From contig CAJJAA010000022.1 of the NCBI GenBank assembly GCA_905182025.1, forward strand, positions 1-41,943: 41,943 bases of DNA, in the 5' to 3' direction. Each line of letters opens with the position of its first letter. Positions within the stretch are counted from its first letter, which is position 1. The notes under the pieces were generated by a model. The model had not been told where the DNA came from, searched no databases, and was given only the letters and a program-made list of their open reading frames with translations. The DNA comes from an uncultured OM182 clade bacterium. Lineage in GTDB: Bacteria; Pseudomonadota; Gammaproteobacteria; Pseudomonadales; Azotimanducaceae. This document shows positions 7,877 to 16,619 of the stretch, piece by piece. The translations under genes and the position numbers were made by a program.

Positions 7877-10381
7877 ATGTCGAAAGGACGCTCCTCGGTA
7901 ACCTTTCTAGGCCACCTAATCGCATTTTCAGCATTTTTTTCTATCTCTACCTTCGGCGCTCAGCTCGAATTGGGTAGCGCTGCTGAAATTGATTGGCGGC
8001 CTGCTGCCGCAATGTCAGAAGAAGACAGGCAAAAGCTGCCTTATTTCTGCCAAGGCACATACATTGAGCCGATCATAACGCCCCTTGCTCCCGGCAAGGC
8101 ATTTGCCGAGGCTGACTCTGGCTATTATAAAGACGCAAGATCACTTCAGCTGAGTGGAAAGGTTGAGATTATGCAAGCTTCGCAAACAATCCGCGCACCA
8201 AGCATTAATCACAATACGACTACTGAAATCGCGGAGATCGATGGTCCACTGCAGATCAGAGAACCGGGCCTGTTGTTGACAGGCGAACATGCAACGACAA
8301 ATCTTTTTCAGGGTACAGGTGTCATCGATCAATCGACGTTTCTTTTTCATCAGTCTGGCTTTCGAGGCAGTTCTGCGACAGCGGAAAAAGACGCCCGCGG
8401 TTATATCCTGCTGGATGATGCCAGTATCACTCGCTGCGAGCCCACCAGCAATGCCTGGACTATGAATTCGAAAAGTTTTGAAATTCGCCCTACAGAGGGT
8501 TTTGGCGTTGCTAGGAATGTCACAATTCGAGTCAAAGATATCCCTGTTCTCTACATGCCCTACTTGAAATTCCCAATTAACCAACAAAGGCAGTCCGGTT
8601 TTCTCGTGCCTTACATTGGATACGATTCAGACGGTGGGACCGACTTACAGATCCCTTACTACTTCAACCTGGCGCCCGACTACGATGCGACTTATCAGCT
8701 TCGATCGATGTGGAAAAGAGGCCTAATACACGCAGGCGAGCTACGCCACATAACAAAGCGCTCCGAGAACGAGATCAATTTGGGTTATATCAAGGATGAT
8801 AAAATCTACGATGATCGCACTTATATCAGCCCCGGCCCCGGCGCACCAGCCGAGCCCGTAGGAGACTTCGTGCGTCAAGACAGGTGGTTGCTGAGCTTAA
8901 GACACGAGGGAGGCTCAGACTCACGTTGGAAGTCGTCAGTAAACTACTCCGCAGTTTCCGACATAGAATATCTGCAAGATATCGGCGGCAACGTTGCCAC
9001 CTCTGTCGATCAATATATAAATCCCGTTGAATCGAGTCTCACCGATATTCGCGCACCGGCGCTCGATCGCATAGGACAGGTTCAGTATCGAGGCGACGCT
9101 TGGAATCTTGGTGTGAAACTTCAGGGCTTCCAGAATCTTGACCCTTTAGCCATCGAACAGTACGAAAGACTCCCTGCATTGACCGCTGCCTGGCGCGGCC
9201 AGACGGGGCCAATCGAACTGAAGTCAAAATTTGAATATACCTATTTCGACAAAGAAAACACCAACGTCATCGGAACCCAACGAGGAATAATCGGAGAAAG
9301 AGCTGTATTAGCTTTAAAAGTGAGTCTACCGCTGGTAAGCGAATGGGGCTTCATTATCCCTACAATTGGCGTCATTCATCGAAAATACACGTTAGATGAT
9401 GGACCCGCTCGTTTTCGGTCAAACCCAGAGATAACAACACCGACTTTTTCAATCGATACAGGACTCGTGTTCGATCGGTTTTTTAAGTTGGGTGAAAATA
9501 GCTTGCAGCAAACCCTCGAGCCAAGGTTATTCTATCTCTATGTCGAGAATGATGAACAAGACGATCTACCGGTTTTTGACGCCAGTAACCCAAGCCAATC
9601 CTATTCTTCACTGTTTCGAACGAATCGTTTTAGCGGCTATGACCGAATCGGCGATGCAAATCAGGTCGGTCTTGGACTCACCAGTCGATTGATGTCTGAG
9701 TCAACCGGCGCTCAGCTGTTTAGTTTCAGCGTAGGACAGATCTTCTACTTTCAGGATCGTGAGGTTGTTTTTGCACCTAAAAGAGGCGAAGACCCTACCG
9801 CTGAAACCTCACCCATATTTGCCAAGGCTTCATTATCACTATCAGATAAATTTAAACTGTTGACCAGCTACGAGTGGGAGCCTGATAGCAGCAATTCAAA
9901 TCGCGGCACGGTCGGCATAAAATACGCGGCAGGACAAAGAAAAATTTTCAACCTCAATTACGTCTATACTAGCCCCGAATTACAGCGCACGTCGCTTACT
10001 CAAGGCTCTGAAGAGTCAGATATTAGTTTCATCTGGCCTGTTTACAAAAACTGGAGTGCGATAGGTCGTTGGAACTTTCGATGGGATGATCATCGAACTA
10101 TTGAGTCGTTTGTTGGTCTAGAATATAACGATTGTTGCTGGAAAACCCGTTTGGTGGTTCGTAGATTCTTAAAATCGCCTACGACAACGATTAACTTTAT
10201 TGACAACCCGAATAACCCAGGCAATTTGATTCCAACCTTCGATAGAACGACACCGCCAGATACGGGCATTTTCTTCGAGTTCCAACTCAAGGGCCTTGCA
10301 ACAGTCGGAAAAGGCTTAGACTCGCTATTAGAAACCGCAATTCCAGGCTATCGAGCCAGAGAAAATAGAATAGGACTGTAA
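7877..10381 (+). CDS. lptD: LPS-assembly outer-membrane beta-barrel protein LptD
   Basis: LptD inserts lipopolysaccharide into the outer leaflet together with LptE. The 834-residue precursor has a signal peptide (roughly 1-28, ending STFGA). A periplasmic jellyroll domain follows, with SGKVEIMQASQTIRAPSI around 93-110, and then a long beta-barrel with alternating aromatic strands and a KFPINQQRQSGFL motif. The four conserved cysteines that form the interdomain disulfides appear as C58, C187 and the C753-C754 pair. surA follows immediately after the stop, so its chaperone is co-expressed. The ATG at 7877 lacks a clear ribosome binding site, but the signal peptide supports it. Correct disulfides require periplasmic oxidation and isomerisation, relevant given the shortened DsbD in this window. 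Confidence 0.95.
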   Translation: MSKGRSSVTFLGHLIAFSAFFSISTFGAQLELGSAAEIDWRPAAAMSEEDRQKLPYFCQGTYIEPIITPLAPGKAFAEADSGYYKDARSLQLSGKVEIMQASQTIRAPSINHNTTTEIAEIDGPLQIREPGLLLTGEHATTNLFQGTGVIDQSTFLFHQSGFRGSSATAEKDARGYILLDDASITRCEPTSNAWTMNSKSFEIRPTEGFGVARNVTIRVKDIPVLYMPYLKFPINQQRQSGFLVPYIGYDSDGGTDLQIPYYFNLAPDYDATYQLRSMWKRGLIHAGELRHITKRSENEINLGYIKDDKIYDDRTYISPGPGAPAEPVGDFVRQDRWLLSLRHEGGSDSRWKSSVNYSAVSDIEYLQDIGGNVATSVDQYINPVESSLTDIRAPALDRIGQVQYRGDAWNLGVKLQGFQNLDPLAIEQYERLPALTAAWRGQTGPIELKSKFEYTYFDKENTNVIGTQRGIIGERAVLALKVSLPLVSEWGFIIPTIGVIHRKYTLDDGPARFRSNPEITTPTFSIDTGLVFDRFFKLGENSLQQTLEPRLFYLYVENDEQDDLPVFDASNPSQSYSSLFRTNRFSGYDRIGDANQVGLGLTSRLMSESTGAQLFSFSVGQIFYFQDREVVFAPKRGEDPTAETSPIFAKASLSLSDKFKLLTSYEWEPDSSNSNRGTVGIKYAAGQRKIFNLNYVYTSPELQRTSLTQGSEESDISFIWPVYKNWSAIGRWNFRWDDHRTIESFVGLEYNDCCWKTRLVVRRFLKSPTTTINFIDNPNNPGNLIPTFDRTTPPDTGIFFEFQLKGLATVGKGLDSLLETAIPGYRARENRIGL

Positions 10382-11506
10382 ATGAACAAGTTTAGACAGT
10401 TGTTAAGTGCCTCCATGCAAGTATTTAGCCTAACGGTATTAGCTCTATTTATGGCTGCCAGTCATGCTGATGTCGTTATGCTAGATCGTATTATTGCTAT
10501 CGTCGATGATGATGTTGTTATGCAATCTGAACTCGACACGCGACGCCAGTCAATCGAACAGCAAGTTAGAAGTGCCGGTCAGAAGATGCCACCGGCAGAC
10601 GTTCTAAACGAACAAATTATTGAACGCCTTGTTGTTGAGAGTTTACAGATACAAATGGCAGATAGAGCTGGCGTTAAGATTAGCGATGAAGAGCTTAACG
10701 ATGCCATGAAAGGTATTGCCCAACAAAACGAAATGAGTCTAGCGAGTTTTCGAGTTGCCGTTGAAAATGACGGTATTTCTTTCGCCGACATGCGGGAGCA
10801 AATTCGCAAGGAAATTAAAATCAGCCGAGTGCAACAGGGCATCATGCGCAGACGTATTAAAATTAATGAGCAGGAACTTCGCAATTTCCTTGAGTCAGAC
10901 TTAGGTAGTGTCGTGACTGCTGATGAATATCGCCTTGGGCACATTCTTTTACCTGTTCCGGATGATGCGAATGCTGATCAGATCGGAAAAGTTCGAGACC
11001 AAAGTAATTCGCTTCTAGAGAGCCTAAACGCGGGTGCAGACTTCCAGACAACAGCCATTCAACAGAGTGCCGGACAAAATGCACTAGAAGGCGGCGACCT
11101 TGGTTGGAGAAAAGCGGCTCAGTTACCAACCATGTTCTCCGATGTTGCGCCAGAAATGGCTGTGGGAGAACTGAGGGGACCCATCAAAAGTGGCAGCGGT
11201 TACCACATCATCAAGCTTTTCGAGAAAAAAGGTGCCAAAGTTGAAGGGCAAGTCGAGCAAACTGAAGTACGCCACGTGTTAATTCAATCTTCTGAAATTC
11301 GAACACAGCAAGAAGCGCGTGAATTGGCCGAGTCGTTGCGCGAAGAAGTTGTTGGCGGCAGAGACTTCGAAGAGATCGCAAAATTACAATCCGATGACCC
11401 CGGTTCAGCACTTAGCGGCGGTGATCTAGGCTGGAATCGAGCGGGTACCTTCGTACCTGAGTTTGAGAAAAAGATAACCGAGTCCACCCTGAGACGAAGT
11501 CACTGA
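10382..11506 (+). CDS. surA: periplasmic chaperone/peptidyl-prolyl isomerase SurA, frameshifted before its C-terminus
   Basis: SurA escorts outer-membrane proteins, including LptD, through the periplasm. The frame begins directly after the lptD stop with a signal peptide ending ASHA-D. A SurA_N chaperone domain follows (DRIIAIVDDDVVMQSEL onward, to about 170), then a first parvulin domain (about 175-280; EYRLGHILLPVP, GGDLGW) and a second (about 295 onward; EVRHVLIQSSE, GGDLGWNRAG). After EFEKKITESTLR the frame falls into R-S-H-stop. The expected remainder, DEVTEVFETTHGFHFLQV and the SurA tail, continues in the +1 frame to 11690. The full span is 3n+1, giving about 435 residues if one base is removed, against 428 in E. 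coli. Confidence 0.88.
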   Translation: MNKFRQLLSASMQVFSLTVLALFMAASHADVVMLDRIIAIVDDDVVMQSELDTRRQSIEQQVRSAGQKMPPADVLNEQIIERLVVESLQIQMADRAGVKISDEELNDAMKGIAQQNEMSLASFRVAVENDGISFADMREQIRKEIKISRVQQGIMRRRIKINEQELRNFLESDLGSVVTADEYRLGHILLPVPDDANADQIGKVRDQSNSLLESLNAGADFQTTAIQQSAGQNALEGGDLGWRKAAQLPTMFSDVAPEMAVGELRGPIKSGSGYHIIKLFEKKGAKVEGQVEQTEVRHVLIQSSEIRTQQEARELAESLREEVVGGRDFEEIAKLQSDDPGSALSGGDLGWNRAGTFVPEFEKKITESTLRRSH

Positions 11507-11690
11507 GGTATTCGAAACAACCCACGGGTTTCACTTTTTACAAGTCACTGGTCGACGGATCGAAGACTTCAGTGAGAATTTTCGTATGGGCCAAGCTGAG
11601 AGTTATCTCCGCAACCAAAGGTGGGACGAAGAACTTCAATCCTGGATAACAGAAATTCGGGAAGATGCTTTTGTCGAAATCAGAATCTAA
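11493..11690 (+). pseudogene. surA: C-terminal segment of surA in the +1 frame
   Basis: Starting near 11493 this frame reads DEVTEVFETTHGFHFLQV, the last strand of the second parvulin domain, and then the SurA C-terminal helix region (FRMGQAESYLRNQRWDEELQ, W-I-T-E-I-R) to a TAA at 11688-11690. It has no start of its own and is the displaced end of surA. The join lies around the CCCTGAGAC stretch at 11487-11495; one surplus base or two missing bases would explain it. The final 26 bases overlap the pdxA start. Confidence 0.85.
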
Positions 11691-12657
11691 CCCTATCGTT
11701 GCGATCACGCCGGGGGAACCCGCAGGAATCGGTCCTGATATTTGCTTATCCCTTGTCCCTGAGGCATATGAGGCGACGTTAATCGTCATCGCTGACCCTG
11801 AGTTAATGGTCGAGCGCGCACGTCTACTTAAGGTGAATTGCCCGCTTAATGTCATAACCCAAGCCTCGGCCGCGCAGGCTAATAAGCTCAATCTAATGCC
11901 AGTCACGACCGCGGTACCATCAATCCCCGGCCTATTAAATAGTGACAACGCGGGCTATGTTTTGAACACGCTAGAAATCGCCGTGAATGGATGCCTAGAA
12001 AAACGCTTTGACGCCATGGTTACAGGTCCGGTACAGAAATCCATCATTAACGATGCCGGCTATCCATTTTCAGGTCACACAGAATGGTTAGCCAAGAAAA
12101 CCCAGACTGATCGCGTTGTCATGATGCTTGCCACATCAAAGCTTCGGGTTGCACTTGCAACTACACACCTCCCCCTAAGAGATGTGGCGGATGCGATAGA
12201 GCAATCAAGTTTGCTCGAAACAATAGAAATTCTAAATCACGACATGATCAACAAGTTCCAACTCGACCAGCCGCGCATTTTGGTCTGTGGATTAAACCCA
12301 CATGCCGGTGAACAAGGTCACCTGGGTAGGGAGGAGATTGATGTCATCGAACCTGTCATTCAAATGGCGAAGAGTAGAGGCATCAACGTCATAGGACCAA
12401 TACCGGCTGATACCGCTTTTACGCCAGCGATGCTTTCCAATACCGATGTGGTCCTAGCGATGTATCACGACCAAGGTCTTCCTGTATTAAAACATCAGGG
12501 CTTTGGCGATGCTGTCAATGTAACCCTAGGCTTGCCCATCGTCCGTACGTCGGTTGATCATGGCACAGCCCTCGATCTAGCTGCGACCGGCAAAGCCGAC
12601 GCTAGCAGCTTAGATACCGCGATTAGAATTGCGATTAATATGTGTCAGAGCAGCTAG
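11665..12657 (+). CDS. pdxA: 4-hydroxythreonine-4-phosphate dehydrogenase
   Basis: PdxA oxidises 4-phosphohydroxy-L-threonine in the DXP-dependent pyridoxal phosphate pathway. The 330-residue length is normal. It shows ITPGEPAGIGPD at the N-terminus and the three metal-binding histidine motifs: GHTEWLA, NPHAGEQGHLGREE and MYHDQGLPVLKH. VNVTLGLPIVRTSVDHGTA lies near the end. The gene starts inside the last 26 bases of the displaced surA reading frame and ends three bases before rsmA, consistent with the conserved surA-pdxA-rsmA operon. Confidence 0.95.
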   Translation: MLLSKSESNPIVAITPGEPAGIGPDICLSLVPEAYEATLIVIADPELMVERARLLKVNCPLNVITQASAAQANKLNLMPVTTAVPSIPGLLNSDNAGYVLNTLEIAVNGCLEKRFDAMVTGPVQKSIINDAGYPFSGHTEWLAKKTQTDRVVMMLATSKLRVALATTHLPLRDVADAIEQSSLLETIEILNHDMINKFQLDQPRILVCGLNPHAGEQGHLGREEIDVIEPVIQMAKSRGINVIGPIPADTAFTPAMLSNTDVVLAMYHDQGLPVLKHQGFGDAVNVTLGLPIVRTSVDHGTALDLAATGKADASSLDTAIRIAINMCQSS

Positions 12658-12660
12658 ATT

Positions 12661-13440
12661 ATGGTTAAGGCGAGAAAACGATTCGGCCAAAATTTTCTTA
12701 AAGACAAGAATATAATCGAGCGGATTGTTCGGACTATTGATCCTAAACCCGGTGAGCATCTTATTGAGATCGGTCCCGGTCATGGCGCGATTACTGACCG
12801 ACTACTTAAGTCAGGTTGCGACTTAGATGTTATTGAGATTGACCGTGATCTCGCATTTTCACTTCGCGTTAAGCATCCCGATCTAAACATAATCGAATCC
12901 GATGTTCTAAAGCTCGACTTAAGCACGCTACCAAAGGGAAAGAAAATCAGAGTTGTCGGAAATCTGCCCTACAATATTTCTACACCATTGCTATTTCGAC
13001 TTTTCGAGCACCTAGACGACATAGAAGATATGCACTTCATGCTTCAGTTGGAAGTTGTGAACCGTCTTACAGCAACGCATTCAACGTCTGACTATGGGCG
13101 TCTGTCTATCATGTCTCAAATTTACTGCGAGTCGCAGAACATGTTCACGGTACCCCCCGAATCATTCACGCCACGCCCCAAGGTTATGTCTGCCATCGTT
13201 AAATTGACACCGCATCGAAGTTCTTCCGAAAACGTAAATATGGTGCAACTACAAACACTACTGACAAAAACCTTCAGTATGCGACGAAAAACAATTCGCA
13301 ACGCCTTGAAAGGTTTCATCACAGCACAGGGACTTGAAGAGATTGGACTTGACCCGATGCTCCGGCCAGAAAACCTCGATCTGAAAGATTACTTGAACAT
13401 CCTGGCACATTTTGAATCTAGGGCTTGTACAACATCATGA
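12661..13440 (+). CDS. rsmA: 16S rRNA dimethyladenosine transferase (KsgA)
   Basis: RsmA dimethylates the two adjacent adenosines in the 3' terminal helix of 16S rRNA, a late ribosome assembly checkpoint. The 259-residue protein opens with KRFGQNFLKDKNII, has the SAM-binding loop EIGPGHGAITDRLL (about 36-49), the acidic EIDRDLA and the catalytic NLPYNIS (101-107). PRPKVMSAIVKL follows in the C-terminal domain. It follows pdxA by three bases and precedes apaH by ten. In many relatives apaG sits between rsmA and apaH; here it is absent. Confidence 0.95.
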   Translation: MVKARKRFGQNFLKDKNIIERIVRTIDPKPGEHLIEIGPGHGAITDRLLKSGCDLDVIEIDRDLAFSLRVKHPDLNIIESDVLKLDLSTLPKGKKIRVVGNLPYNISTPLLFRLFEHLDDIEDMHFMLQLEVVNRLTATHSTSDYGRLSIMSQIYCESQNMFTVPPESFTPRPKVMSAIVKLTPHRSSSENVNMVQLQTLLTKTFSMRRKTIRNALKGFITAQGLEEIGLDPMLRPENLDLKDYLNILAHFESRACTTS

Positions 13441-13450
13441 GGCATTGCGC

Positions 13451-14251
13451 ATGAGCTCCTACGTCATCGGTGACGTGCAGGGCTGCTATGATGAGCTTTG
13501 CGAACTGTTATCTAAAATTAGTTTCAACCCGCAGACAGACACTTTGTACTTTTTGGGCGACTTGATTAACCGTGGTCCAAAAAATTTAGAAACGATCAAT
13601 CTGATTCGCTCCCTACCAAGATCTTCTACCGTACTCGGAAATCATGACCTGCATTTCTTAGCCGTCGCATCAGGCTGTCGTCAGCCGTCAAACAAAGATA
13701 CCTTCGAAGACATCCTAAACTCATCAGACTTGGCAGCAATTGTTGACTGGTTTCGGCAGCAACCCTTGGTACATTCAAATGATGAATTTAACTGCACATT
13801 CGTCCATGCGGGTATTCCCCATATCTGGACGGTCGAAAAAGCTAACACATTAGCAAGAGAAGTTGAGACCGTATTAAAGGGCGATGGCTTCGTTGAATTT
13901 CTTGAAAACATGTATGGCAATACACCTGCCATCTGGCATGACGCGCTAGAAGGATCAATGCGCCATAGAACCATCACAAACTACTTAACAAGAATGCGTT
14001 TTAGCAGTGACGAAGGTGAGTTAGAACTCTCCCACAAGTCAAAAGATCGACCAAAGGGCTTCTCACCCTGGTTCAACTTCGCCCGCAATGAAAATGACGT
14101 CATTCTGTTCGGTCATTGGGCTGCACTTGAGGGCTCTAGCGGCACAGAAAACATGTTGGCGCTCGATACGGGATGTGTTTGGGGGCGAGAACTCACTGCT
14201 TATTGTTTAGAGAATAAACGTCGCTTTTCCGTTTCAGCCATAAATAGATAA
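13451..14251 (+). CDS. apaH: symmetrical bis(5'-nucleosyl)-tetraphosphatase
   Basis: ApaH cleaves Ap4A to two ADP and so controls alarmone-like dinucleotides and Np4 RNA caps. I start it at ATG 13451 (266 residues), because the protein then opens MSSYVIGDVQGC like other ApaH proteins. An upstream in-frame start at 13412 would overlap rsmA and add an unconserved leader. Metallophosphatase motifs are GDVQGC (7-12), GDLINRGPKN (36-45) and GNHDLHFL (63-70), with FVHAGI and LFGHWAALEG further on. The AGG at about 13442 is a weak ribosome binding site for this start. Confidence 0.93.
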   Translation: MSSYVIGDVQGCYDELCELLSKISFNPQTDTLYFLGDLINRGPKNLETINLIRSLPRSSTVLGNHDLHFLAVASGCRQPSNKDTFEDILNSSDLAAIVDWFRQQPLVHSNDEFNCTFVHAGIPHIWTVEKANTLAREVETVLKGDGFVEFLENMYGNTPAIWHDALEGSMRHRTITNYLTRMRFSSDEGELELSHKSKDRPKGFSPWFNFARNENDVILFGHWAALEGSSGTENMLALDTGCVWGRELTAYCLENKRRFSVSAINR

Positions 14252-14260
14252 TAATACGCT

Positions 14261-15325
14261 ATGGAAATTTATCTGGTCGGCGGAGCGATTCGCGATAGGT
14301 TACTCAATTATCCCGTAACAGAAAGGGATTGGGTGGTCGTTGGAGGTACGGAAAAGCAATTACTCGAACTCGGGTATACGCCCGTGGGCAAAGACTTTCC
14401 GGTCTTTTTGCACCCAAACTCAAAAGAAGAGTATGCGCTTGCACGATTAGAACGAAAGACTGGCCAGGGACATAAAGGCTTTGAGTGTGATGCAAGCCAA
14501 TCTGTCACGCTTGAGGACGATCTACTGCGGCGCGACCTGACCATTAATGCGATTGCGGAGTCCAGCACTGGCGAACTCATCGACCCTTATGGTGGTCGCA
14601 AAGATCTCGACAATTGTATTCTAAGGCATGTCTCAACTGCATTTGAAGAAGACCCCTTGAGAATTCTCCGCCTTGCTCGATTCAAAGCCAAGCTAACTAA
14701 TTTTACAGTTCACGAAAGTACCTTCGAGCTCATGCGACATATGGTCGCACGCGGCGACCTAAGAGAGCTTCCGCCGGAACGTATCTACGCAGAATTCGAC
14801 AAAGCACTAGCAACAAAAACCGTCAGCGCGTTTTTTCACCTGCTTGATCAACTTGGCGCTAGCGAAGAACTCTGGCCAATGATAACGAAGCAAGGCGTGG
14901 ACAGATTGTCGACGGTTGCCGCGATGACGAGCGAAAAAGATTTCCGGGTTGCCGGGTTACTGCACTTCAATTCAAAATCAGATATCAACGCTTTTTCAAA
15001 ACAACTCAAATGCCCGAATCGCCTCACAGAGTTGAGCCTGCTCTCAAGCACCCAACGAAAAGGCTGGCAACATATTGGTACAGCAGAGGATTCGATCCAA
15101 TGGCTTTATGCGATTGATGCGTTCAGACGTAAGGAGAGATTTTTTAGATTCAATCAGCTGCTAGCATTGATGACAAAAATTGATGAAGGTACAAACAATC
15201 AATCTTACTGGCTTGATGTTTATGAGCGTGCAACGCGCGTCTCTGCCAGGGACCTGGCTGAAAAATATCAGGGCGCTGAACTGGGACTCGCTATCAAACG
15301 AGCCCAGATCGAAGCCATCTCTTAG
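14261..15325 (+). CDS. cca: CCA-adding tRNA nucleotidyltransferase, short form without HD domain
   Basis: Cca builds or repairs the 3' CCA end of tRNAs. The 354-residue protein has the class II nucleotidyltransferase head: LVGGAIRDRLL (5-15), ERDWVVVG with catalytic acidic residues, RRDLTINAIA (90-99) and the nucleotide-selecting EEDPLRILRLARF (129-141). ELPPERIYAEFDKAL follows. E. coli Cca is about 412 residues and ends in an HD phosphohydrolase domain. Here no H-D motif is visible, and the C-terminus simply ends near GAELGLAIKRAQIEAI. The start lies 9 bases after apaH, so the gene closes the lptD-cca series. Confidence 0.92.
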   Translation: MEIYLVGGAIRDRLLNYPVTERDWVVVGGTEKQLLELGYTPVGKDFPVFLHPNSKEEYALARLERKTGQGHKGFECDASQSVTLEDDLLRRDLTINAIAESSTGELIDPYGGRKDLDNCILRHVSTAFEEDPLRILRLARFKAKLTNFTVHESTFELMRHMVARGDLRELPPERIYAEFDKALATKTVSAFFHLLDQLGASEELWPMITKQGVDRLSTVAAMTSEKDFRVAGLLHFNSKSDINAFSKQLKCPNRLTELSLLSSTQRKGWQHIGTAEDSIQWLYAIDAFRRKERFFRFNQLLALMTKIDEGTNNQSYWLDVYERATRVSARDLAEKYQGAELGLAIKRAQIEAIS

Positions 15326-15384
15326 AAGTAATCTCCTAAGGGACGTGTCGTAACAGGAGCCTCTTTACACAAATCTGGTGACGC

Positions 15385-16599
15385 CTAGTTACCGGCTATT
15401 TTATAGGACAACCTTTTAAAATCATGACTGAAAGGGTGCCAAAACCCCGGCATTCTTTGTGTCATGCAGATGCCCGCGAGGTTTGAATTCGGAGACATCC
15501 ACAGGTGGGTGCCCGCCATACCGCCCCAATGATACTCACCTGTTGCAGAATCCGGCTCGCCTTCGGCAGGCTGTTGTTTAAGTGCAAACCCAAGACCAAA
15601 GGTTGTGCCTGGGATTTCCCAAAAAGGAAAGTTGACACCAACACCTGCAGGTAATTGATTAGTGCGCATCAGGTCCAGCGTCTCGGACTTGATGATACGC
15701 TGACCTTTCCATTCGCCGCCATTCAATATCATTTGAACAAAGCTAAGATAGTCAGACAGGGTTGACATCAATCCGCCGCCACCTGACAAAAAGGTCGTTG
15801 GTTTCGAGTTTGCGCCTTCGTAAGGGTCGTCCGCTTTAACATATCCACTCGCCATCGGATCGAGTGGATTGGTAGGCATATACATCGTTGTAAATCGGTC
15901 TTGCTTTTCTACCGGCACATAGAAATCCGTGTCAACCATGTTCAATGGTTGAAAAATGCGCTCCTTCAAAAAATCGTCAAACCGCTGCCCAGACAACACT
16001 TCTACCAACCTTGCGGTTACATCTGTTGCAAAACTATAGCGCCAAAAAGTACCCGGCTGGTAGGCGAGTGGCAGTTCACTTAGGTCTTTGCAGAGGCTCT
16101 CAAGCGTCATCTGTGATCCCGGCGCCATCGGGTTAATGCCCTTTGCATTGTATGCTTGATCAATAACTGAATCCGGCTCAACAAAGCCATAGGACAAGCC
16201 GGCCGAATGGCTAAGTATTTGGTTTATTTTCATTGAGCCTAAGCAGGGTTCAACTTCGTCAATAGAGGTCGCACCTGCCTTTAGCACATTCATATTAGCG
16301 AACTCTGGAAGGTATTTTTCCAACGGATCATCTAATTTGAACTTGCCCTCTTCGAACAAAGTCATTGCGGCAATAGACGTCGCAATCTTTGTGCTTGAGT
16401 GCATTCTAAAAATGGAGTCCTCCGCGAGAGGTCGATTAGTTTCGTGATCGAGCGGACCATAAGTCTTTACATCGACAACATCAGTGCCTTGTAAAACCAA
16501 TGTATTGCAACAAGGAATAATTTCTTGGTCGACATACCATTGCATCCGTTCATGTATTTCCGAAAAATCTAAATCTGTCTTTTTTACTTCGATGCTCAT
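15385..16599 (-). CDS. serine hydrolase of the beta-lactamase/EstB family
   Basis: This 404-residue protein has the fold signature of class C beta-lactamase-like hydrolases and esterases. SxxK is seen as S-S-T-K (S68-K71, in MHSSTKIATSIAA), followed by LDDPLEKYLPEF. A YSF variant of the Tyr motif lies in the WRYSFATDVTARLVE stretch, and GGGGLMSTLSDYLSFVQM follows. Near the end EYHWGGMAGTHLWMSP contains the family's H/K-x-G-like element. No signal peptide is present, which argues against a secreted beta-lactamase and for a cytoplasmic esterase-like enzyme of unknown substrate. I prefer the ATG at 16599, with GGGGA upstream, over an in-frame TTG at 16617. It begins some 20 bases after purD and may be co-transcribed with it. 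Confidence 0.78.
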   Translation of the reverse strand: MSIEVKKTDLDFSEIHERMQWYVDQEIIPCCNTLVLQGTDVVDVKTYGPLDHETNRPLAEDSIFRMHSSTKIATSIAAMTLFEEGKFKLDDPLEKYLPEFANMNVLKAGATSIDEVEPCLGSMKINQILSHSAGLSYGFVEPDSVIDQAYNAKGINPMAPGSQMTLESLCKDLSELPLAYQPGTFWRYSFATDVTARLVEVLSGQRFDDFLKERIFQPLNMVDTDFYVPVEKQDRFTTMYMPTNPLDPMASGYVKADDPYEGANSKPTTFLSGGGGLMSTLSDYLSFVQMILNGGEWKGQRIIKSETLDLMRTNQLPAGVGVNFPFWEIPGTTFGLGFALKQQPAEGEPDSATGEYHWGGMAGTHLWMSPNSNLAGICMTQRMPGFWHPFSHDFKRLSYKIAGN

Positions 16600-16619
16600 A
16601 TTTTTATTATTCCCCAAAA

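Noticed and set aside
8141..8587. 148-codon open frame antisense to lptD
   Set aside because: It lies wholly within lptD, shows no domain-like pattern, and lptD has a continuous, well-matched reading frame.
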